From Troglohyphantes excavatus (lineage: Eukaryota; Arthropoda; Arachnida; Araneae; Linyphiidae), in the NCBI GenBank assembly GCA_963932185.1, contig OZ010667.1, forward strand, positions 68,574,649 through 68,638,648: a DNA stretch of 64,000 bases, read 5' to 3'. Made by a program: the position numbers and the translations under genes. Of the stretch, positions 57,151 to 64,000 are shown in pieces. Below the pieces are notes generated by a model. The model saw nothing but the letters and a program-made list of their open reading frames with translations, was not told where the DNA came from and made no database searches. Each line of letters begins with the position of its first letter. Positions within the stretch are counted from its first letter, which is position 1.

Positions 57151-58990
57151 AAAGAAGAGAGAGAACTATTAAAATTATATTCAACTGTATTTTAGATAGA
57201 TTAATTTTTATTTTTATTAAAATAGTTATAAATAAAAATTTAAAATTTGTATTTATTAGGGAAATTCAATTAGACTAAAAGAAGAGTAAAATCACGGATT
57301 TCTTTAAAAGTCAGCCAATTTTGCTGAAATTTTTCGAATTGTGTAGCTAATTTTCTTTTATAAAAAATTTTTACTCGTTAATTTTTTTTGCTTTTAGAAA
57401 TTTGTATGTTTTATTTGAAAAATACTCAAAATGACAATTAGCTTATTCTAAATTATATTAAAAGAATTACAATCGAAACAATGAAATAACTTTTTTTGTT
57501 AAATGTCTTAGTATGCTGCTAATTATAAGTAAAATATAAAAATTGATTTTAAAAATCAGTCAAAACTTCGAAAATCATGTTTTAATTAAAGGATTTTAAC
57601 TCCTGGACGGTCATGGCCATGATTTCATTTCCACCAGCTTTTCAAACAATGTACCCAATTTTAAATTCCTAATTACTCCAATCTACATTTTTTTAAAAAA
57701 ACAATTTAAAGGTTTGAGGTAGAACTTACAATTTATCTATTTATAATTAATAAAAAAATTAAATAATATATAGCATACACAGTAGAAATTATTTAAATAT
57801 TCGAACAGTAGAAATAATTTTGCAATTACAAACATCGCGTAAGCTTCAGTGGGCTAATGATTCGCACATTACGTAGATAAATATATATATATATTTTAAA
57901 TATCCATCAACAATTTTTGCTTTTAATTTTTAAAATTTAATTTTAAAAATTCGAATTTTTTTTAAAAAAACAATTTAGTTATTGTAAGTTGTCAAATGGA
58001 ACTTAATGATTATAATCAGTTTATGGATTTTTGACCTGCTAAAAGTTTTAAAATATATAAAAAATTACTTAAAAATCCTGAAATCATGTTGAAAAACCAT
58101 TAAATGCATTTATTCAACTAACGATATCTTTATTGAGGTTTAATTTTCTCTTAAGATTGATATGATATAATAAAAGAGTTAATCTACTCTGTTGAAATTA
58201 ATAATAACTTAATAGCTGAAATTTTGAATCTTAAAAAAATTCTGTTATTTGTTGAATTTGTTGAAGAAAGCTAAAACTTTTAAATTATTTGTGAATTTTT
58301 TGTAATGTATATTTGTGCAATGTATATGTGTACTTTAAATAGTGCACAAATGTCTGAAAAATTTAAATTTTGAAAATTAAATTTAAAGTCTTCAACTATA
58401 CTTCTGAGAAATGTTAAAGTATTGACACTATTTGTAACTATTTTATGGTATCTGTTTGATAAATTCATGGAATTGGGATACATTTAATTAAATAGTTTAT
58501 CTTAAAAATATTTTGATTGTTTAATGATGTAAACTTGAGAAAATGATCTTACTAAAATTTACTTAAACTAAATTTCTTTTAGGTAGTTTTGCCTTATGAC
58601 ACATGTTAGGTGTTCAAAAACACTTTTGAATATTTTAAATATATATATTTTATAAATCAGTTTATTTATAACAAGTTTTATAAGAGTTTTTTTTACACAA
58701 GATTTTTTGGAAAGTAAACATTGCGATAACGGAAAATAAGAAATTCGAAAATTATTTTAAATAGCTCTTTCTTCCTTTTAAAAACATTTACGACTTTTAA
58801 AAATTGGTGTATTTATTTTGATATGCTTATATAACGATTACACAAAATTTTCCATTTAATAAAATAGTTTTTAAAATTAAAACAGAAATGTGCTTCATAT
58901 TCTTAGAGGTATTAATATAATGAAATTTCGAAATTTAACAAAAAGCGCATCCCCCTTAGGTGAGGGGCGCTTATGCTGGAGTGTGAAAAG
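57151..58990. other. AT-rich intergenic, nothing recognised
   Basis: No open frame, structured repeat or RNA-like feature that I can support. Confidence 0.5.
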
Positions 58991-58995
58991 TGACT

Positions 58996-59105
58996 ACAAA
59001 ATACCCTACAACTTAAAATACCCTACAGAATAAATACAACATAAAATATCCTACGGAATAAATACAACATAAAATATCCTACAGAATAAATACAACATAA
59101 CATAC
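58996..59105. repeat. Tandem repeat, unit about 30 bp
   Basis: Three to four copies of AAAATATCCTACRGAATAAA then TACAACAT, with variant edges. Confidence 0.85.
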
Positions 59106-59485
59106 CCTACACGAAAATGTCAGCAACAAAAAATACTTCCAATTCCCTACATTTCCTACAGTTATAGAAAGTTTTTAAAAAAAAAGTCAAACACTAACGT
59201 TAATCCTAGATACTCAAACTTCCATCAAACTCCTCTAACAAGAAATAAAGAAAGAGAAATAAACCATTCTTAATTAAAACTCAGACGATGTGATTTTCAT
59301 TAACGAAGATGAGGGGGGAGTTAAATCAAGAATCGGCTAAGGCAAACGAATCGAGATGAAAAAAAAGTCCAACTATTTCTGTCAATATTCGACTATTTTG
59401 GGAAAAAGGGGTTATATTTTTATATTCTCGGGTGATATTCCTTAGGCTGCAATTTGTCGATCGATTGATTCGATCGAACTTTCGA

Positions 59486-59500
59486 GGGGGGGGGGGGGGG
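59486..59500. repeat. Poly(G) tract
   Basis: A run of 15 G after a palindromic TCGATCGA...TCGATCGA stretch (59457-59477). Confidence 0.9.
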
Positions 59501-59628
59501 TAGGGATAGATGATGGGTGGGGAGGGTGATCGATTTAAACCATCTCCGTTCTTCTGATCATGCGCACCAATCAGAAGCTAGTGTGGGGAGAGAGAGTGAT
59601 AGGTCGCGAATGGATTTGTGAACGGTTT

Positions 59629-60275
59629 TCTACCTGTTGTTGTTTTCATGCAAACATAGAAGGTTCTTTTCTACTAACCTAAGAAAGTTCGCCTATTTAA
59701 AATCTCGTTTAACTGAGATCTCTCGTTTATTGAATGTCGGATAATCGAACTTGTATATGTTGCTGTTTTCATGCAAATATGTGAGAGTTTTTTTTTTATA
59801 CCTGATAAGAAAGTTCACCTATTTGAAATTTCGTTTGATTGATATTTCGAGTTGATTGAATGTTGGATTATCGAACTTATACCATTGTTTCAAGCAAATA
59901 GATGTGAGGTTTATTTTTATACTGGATAAGAAATTTCTCCTATTTAAACGGATAGTTGATTGAGATTTCGAGTTGATTGAATGTCGGATAATCGAACTTG
60001 TATCTTTTGTTATTTTCGTGCAAATATGTGAGAAGTTCTTTTTTACCTGATATCTTTCCCTGATAAGGAAGTTCACCTATCAGTTTATTGAGATTTCGTG
60101 TTGATTGAATGTTGGATAATAGAGCGCATACCTGATGTTGTTTTCATGCAAATATGGGAGAAGTTCTTTTATACCTGATAAGAAAGCATTTATTTCAAAG
60201 TTCGATCGGTTGATATTTCTATTTAATTGAATGTCGGATAATCTAACACATACTTCTCTGTTTTCATGCAAACAC
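59629..60275. repeat. Satellite-like tandem array, unit about 122 bp
   Basis: Five or so units, each with TTGTTTTCATGCAAATATG, GATAAGAAAGTTCACCTATT, TTGATATTTCGAGTTGATTG and AATGTCGGATAATCGAACTT in order. Divergence between units is moderate, with small deletions. Confidence 0.85.
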
Positions 60276-60879
60276 ACAGATTCATTAAGATTTTATAATG
60301 ATATTTATCTGCTTTTATATGATACATAACAATTATGAAAAGAAATGGAACGCTATTCTTGGTTAATTAAAGCTGTACAATTATTAGTAACGAACAAATA
60401 TGGTGTAATTGGAACTTTATACAGCATATTAAACTTCTTTCGAATTGCAGATAAAAGTAAAAAAATATGAATGCAAATATAAATCCCTCTAAAATCTATG
60501 ATGTTAGAGATAATTTTATCTGATGTTTATCTCCACTTGAAATATTTGATTTTGATTCTAGCATTAATACATTCAGTATGTATCAGCAATACTTGCATAC
60601 CAAGTTTTACTGTTGTGAAATTATGTACAATTACTATTATTAGAATATTCAGACAGAAAACACTGGCTTTAATGCAAATTTAAAAAAAATAAAATAATTA
60701 TACTTGTATATCATATAGAGTGTTTCAGACAAACGATAAAAAAATTATTTGCGAAAGATTATTCCATAACCTGTTCAAATGTGGCGTCATAAATGATATT
60801 CTCTCTTTCTTGACATGAGATTTGGTGGTGAAACGAAAACAATGGGTGCTCGGGCGTTTGGGATCAGAAAAAATGCTGT

Positions 60880-61022
60880 CTATACTCGGGGACAGCCTAA
60901 GTTGGGCCTAAAGCAATTGAATATTTATACATAGACAACCTAAGTTGGGCCTAAAGCAATTGAATATTTATACATATCATAACTTCCACTTCATGTTCAA
61001 CTTAGATTGTCCCCGAGTATAG
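60880..61022. mobile_element. Small TA-flanked inverted-repeat element (143 bp)
   Basis: 25-base termini (60880-60904 and 60998-61022) starting CTATACTCGGGGACA are inverse with two mismatches. The interior is a 43-bp tandem duplication that includes the arm motif CCTAAGTTGGGCCTAAAGCA. TA at both borders suggests a mariner/Tc1-type target. Confidence 0.65.
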
Positions 61023-61685
61023 TTAAATATGGTTTTATGGTTTTGTTTTAGTGATGTGTAGATGGCATTTTACGGCTTGAGCCTCCTGTGACCTTCCAAG
61101 AATTAATGACCATTTTCCACAAGATAATATATTGATACTATCCACCATTTTAACGCAGCTTAGTGAATAACTCATGTTTTTTGTAATAATTTTTTACTTA
61201 AAATGAAAGTTTTTCTTTTATTCGAATGGCATACGCAATCCGGTAAGCTTCGTACGTTAGTTCGTAATTCTGGTTTTTGTATCGTTATTTATGGGGTGCT
61301 TTGGTTGCTTTATATTTTGTCGGAGGTACGTTTCAAACTTTCTTATTTTTATGAAGGCACATGTCTGCAAGAAAGTACGTTAGTGGGAGAATGTCAACGT
61401 TGCATTTACCAAATTTTCATTTTCGCCTTCTTCAATTTTCAGGAAGAAAAATTAGGGAGTCAGTTAATTTTAAGTTATGGTAAAATGTTGGAAAAGTTTA
61501 GGGAGGAGACCCGTGGCAATTTTAAGATTTTTTTCTGCTCAGTACAATAACTGAGTTTTTTCCCATCATTGTAAGATAGAAATCTAAGTAATAATGTAAA
61601 TAACCATACAAAAATATGTTTTTTTTTTCTCGGACTTTTGGATATACCTACATTTGCATCTGCGCTATTCATAACCATGGAGACT

Positions 61686-61704
61686 CCCCCCCCCCCCCCC
61701 CCCC
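61686..61704. repeat. Poly(C) tract
   Basis: A run of 19 C. Confidence 0.9.
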
Positions 61705-61739
61705 AACAAGCTATCTAGGCCATCGATATATCGTATGGA

Positions 61740-61991
61740 GCTCCAGTCGATTCCGATTTTCGCGTTCATCCGTAATCGATACAGTCGGCGAGAAAGAAAG
61801 AGAAAGGGGAAGGCGGGGGCGAGAGTAAACAAACAATGGAGACACCGGAAGTCGTCGCGTAGGTGTGTGAGTGTCGATCAGCTGACTCGGTTGCTGCACT
61901 GGAAATAGGGCCTCTGCAGACGATTTAGTGGGTGGCTAGATAGAAAAAGGGGTCATTGTCCGAATTAGAGAGTCTTCAGAACTAGGAATGC
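61740..61991 (+). other. Candidate 5' non-coding exon with CpG-rich start
   Basis: A CpG-bearing, GC-richer block ending at a consensus donor C|GTAAGT (61992). The only ATG in good context (about 61840) opens METPEVVA and stops, so any exon here would be 5' UTR. No known family. Confidence 0.3.
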
Positions 61992-62099
61992 GTAAGTTAG
62001 GTTTAAAAGTTGTTGTTTTTATACTACAAAGCATACTTACATGGTGGATAGGATGATGCTTGTAAAGTGAAAGAAATATTTATTTTTACTTTCTTTTAT

Positions 62100-62590
62100 C
62101 TCAATATATAAATATGAAAACCTTCACTCACTGATTCATTGACTGACTTATCCACTAATTTTTCTACTTTTCATGCACGCAGCAGTATGAAATTTGGCAT
62201 TGTTGCTCCTTATATCTAAAACAGAAAAAAGTAAGCTTTTTGGAACCTCTTGTAGAAATACCCGTTCTGTGCAGGGGATTAAAATAAAATTCACTAATGA
62301 TCAATTGTAATACTTTTCTTGTACCCCGGAAGATGAAATTTGGCCGAGTTGTTTTTTATATCTTAAGAGTTAAGTGTATTTCTATTTGAAATACCCGTTC
62401 TGCGCACGGGAATTGTATGACACACGCACTCATCACTAATATTTCTCATTCGCGTACACTTTGGTACGCGATATTTGGAAGTTTTTTCTTTATACCTAAA
62501 GAGGGATATTACCTATTTGTGTTCTTATAGCTGAAGTACACGTTCTACGCACGGGATTAAAATAGCACTCACTCAATTATTTTTTGAACA
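62100..62590. repeat. Tandem repeat, about three units of 130-150 bp
   Basis: Each unit ends with a short palindromic motif, ATACCCGTTCTGTGCAGGGG, TACCCGTTCTGCGCACGGGA or ACACGTTCTACGCACGGGAT, followed by ATTAAAATA and ACTCACT. Units also share GAAATTTGG and TTTTTTATACCTAAA-like blocks. Confidence 0.6.
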
Positions 62591-63069
62591 ATTAAAGAGG
62601 AAAATGGATAAAGAGTATCACAAATAAAAATATTTTTTCTATCATTTATAAATATTTTATTTATATCTATTTTGTGTATTATTTTCTTCTCGTGAGTAGA
62701 AGGGGAATTTCAACAAGTCTTATATGAAATAAAGATATTGTGTTCGGAGAAAAAATAAAAGTGAGTAAACCTGTAAACAAATGATCTCGAAAACGAATAG
62801 AGCTATGACAACCAAACTTGGCATAGCCATTATGGTTCTTTGCCCTTTCATTTACTAAGTCACGCCGTTCTCTTAGGGGTAGAGGGTATTTAACATACGT
62901 GACGGTTTCGTGATATGGGGGAGGCTGTCTCAGTGGTTAAGTGAGACAGCAAAATTTTCTAGGTTACTGCCTAATACTTTCGTTAAGAACTATGTAAATG
63001 AGTGGAAAGTGCAAAAAATAGAACGTCAGACGATCCCAGACGGATGCGGACGCTCCCTCTGCACAGGAC

Positions 63070-63078
63070 GCCATCTTG
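63070..63078 (+). promoter_or_regulatory. YY1-like site (GCCATCTTG)
   Basis: GCCATCTTGG is a classic YY1/Pho initiator-proximal motif. It lies about 90 bases before the candidate start codon at 63167, in CpG-bearing sequence. Confidence 0.35.
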
Positions 63079-63166
63079 GAAGTGCACCGGAATGAAAGTC
63101 GCGACTTCCTTCGGGCGCTGTGGGTGCGTGGAGAGTGAGCGCGATTCGCGTGCAAAAGGAGGCTCC

Positions 63167-63301
63167 ATGTACGAGAGCGGGCAGTTTGTTCGATGCGTAT
63201 CGTTTGGGGGTCGCACCGAGAATCGCCTGCAGATGGGGCGCGCCTTGAGGCTGGGGCTGAGGAGTGTGCCCGACGAGTTCTTGATTTACAAGGGAGAGAT
63301 G
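63167..63301 (+). CDS. Candidate first coding exon, unidentified (3' partial)
   Basis: 45 codons from ATG 63167 to a strong donor ATG|GTGAGT, phase 0: MYESGQFVRCVSFGGRTENR, LQMGRALRLGLRSVPDEFLI, YKGEM. CpG-rich with an upstream YY1-like site. The frame is also open upstream to 63002. I do not recognise the protein, and the next exon would lie beyond 64000 or be hidden. It may be a repeat rather than a gene. Confidence 0.35.
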
Positions 63302-63374
63302 GTGAGTACGTGAACGCGAAATTCTTACTTTTTAAGTAGCAATCCAACAAAGAAAATCTGCTAAGCATCTGCAA

Positions 63375-63540
63375 CTTTCGTTGAATTAACGTCGCTATAG
63401 AGCTGTACAATGGTCCATTGTAGATTGATTGGAACCTATTCGCGACAGTTCGGGAACACTGTCTCTTTATTTGGAAACATGGTTGGGTTACTTGATCGAG
63501 GATAATAGGCGTGAGGACATTAGATAACGCTAAATTTATT
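63375..63540 (-). repeat. SINE tail and body, reverse, diverged
   Basis: GAATTAACGTCGCTATAGAG then CTGTACAATGGTCCATTG, and later GACAGTTCGGGAACACTGTC. Confidence 0.6.
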
Positions 63541-63736
63541 TTCCACTATTCCCATATCTCAAATATAAGGTGTATATTTTTTTTTGCGGATGAAGAACAA
63601 TGAAACTTGAAACCCTCCGCTCACGAGCTCGCTACACTGTCCAAGACGACATTCAAACCATTCAATACTTTTTCGAATTCAATTCAATTCACATTTTACC
63701 GCTGCCTATTTTTATCTGAAAACAGCAATTTGTTTT

Positions 63737-64000
63737 AGTTGATTTGTTGAATTAACGTCGCACTAGAGCTTCACGGTGGGCTATTAGTGACGGTTCGGGG
63801 TCTATCTCGAAGTAAAGACCCAGAAACACTGCCTCGTATTTTTTTACACCATGGTCAGATGACGAGGTCAACACCTAAGCTGGAAACTAAAGCAACCTCA
63901 ATAGGCGTCAAGACCACGATCAAATTTAACGTGCACCAGTTCCTTTATACGCGTTAGATATTTTTGATTGTGAAAGAAATGAATTTGACAACCCTGCGAT
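63737..64000 (-). repeat. SINE, reverse, runs off the window
   Basis: GAATTAACGTCGCACTAGAG then CTTCACGGTGGGCTATTAGT, GACGGTTCGGGGTCTATCTC, ACCATGGTCAGATGACGAGG and GCAACCTCAATAGGCGTCAA. This is the best-preserved copy of the body and tail in the window. Confidence 0.75.

Noticed and set aside
61203..61550. 115-codon plus-strand open frame (MKVFLLFEWHTQSGKLRTLV...)
   Set aside because: No recognisable domain, no splice or promoter context and ordinary AT-rich composition. Kept only as an unexplained frame.

Overview
This window is AT-rich, repeat-rich nuclear DNA from an invertebrate animal, probably an arthropod and possibly a chelicerate. The reasons are a split protein-coding gene with GT-AG introns, SINEs with tRNA-like heads, a Ty3/gypsy element, Penelope-like fragments, several hAT-like and Tc1-like DNA transposons, and many microsatellites. 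The host assignment is inference; nothing seen fixes the species.

The only confidently identified host gene is PEX13 (peroxisomal docking-complex membrane protein with an SH3 domain). It lies on the plus strand at 2043-14331 as five visible exons (2043-2258, 4995-5332, 7672-7866, 13194-13319, 13745-14331). All phases join without a stop, and the extreme N-terminus is probably upstream of the window. Its introns are full of transposons, including hAT-like elements with perfect 8-bp target duplications (2470-3309 and 8032-8777) and a possible 3.6-kb dead hAT copy (9293-12902). After the SH3 domain the last exon encodes an unusual tail of about seven 17-residue repeats.

From 14.4 to 64 kb I see no complete host gene. 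In order there are hAT-like and Helitron-like elements (14.6-17.9 kb); a dead Tc1-like transposase (18.6-19.9 kb); a THAP-like first exon on the minus strand (21.64-21.86 kb); a 22-bp minisatellite (22.6-23.2 kb); three tandem exon-like units bounded by splice-site consensus on the minus strand (25.9-26.4 kb); an inverted SINE pair (28.3-28.9 kb); degenerate tandem arrays (30.6-31.6 and 33.2-35.7 kb); a GC-rich island (32.5-33.0 kb); and a Penelope-like RT fragment between two (TA)n tracts (36.0-36.8 kb).

The best-preserved mobile element is a Ty3/gypsy retrotransposon on the minus strand at 40001-44745. It has two 220-bp LTRs that read as identical, a GACT target duplication, a tRNA-Trp-like primer site, gag, and a full-length protease-RT-RNaseH-integrase pol whose frame is offset by one base from gag. 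It sits in or next to the tRNA-like head of a SINE. Further right are the 3' end of a Penelope-like element with a GIY-YIG remnant (46.1-46.6 kb), more SINEs, a small hAT element with perfect target duplication (51477-51855), a 2.6-kb long-inverted-repeat foldback element between (TA)n tracts (52688-55311), a CRE/palindrome cluster (55.95-56.1 kb), a roughly 122-bp satellite (59.6-60.3 kb), and CpG-bearing exon or promoter candidates near the right edge (61.7-62.0 and 63.0-63.3 kb).

No bacterial-type operon, CRISPR array or defence system is present. The most unusual items are the PEX13 repeat tail, the young gypsy insertion, the tandem exon-like units and the foldback element.
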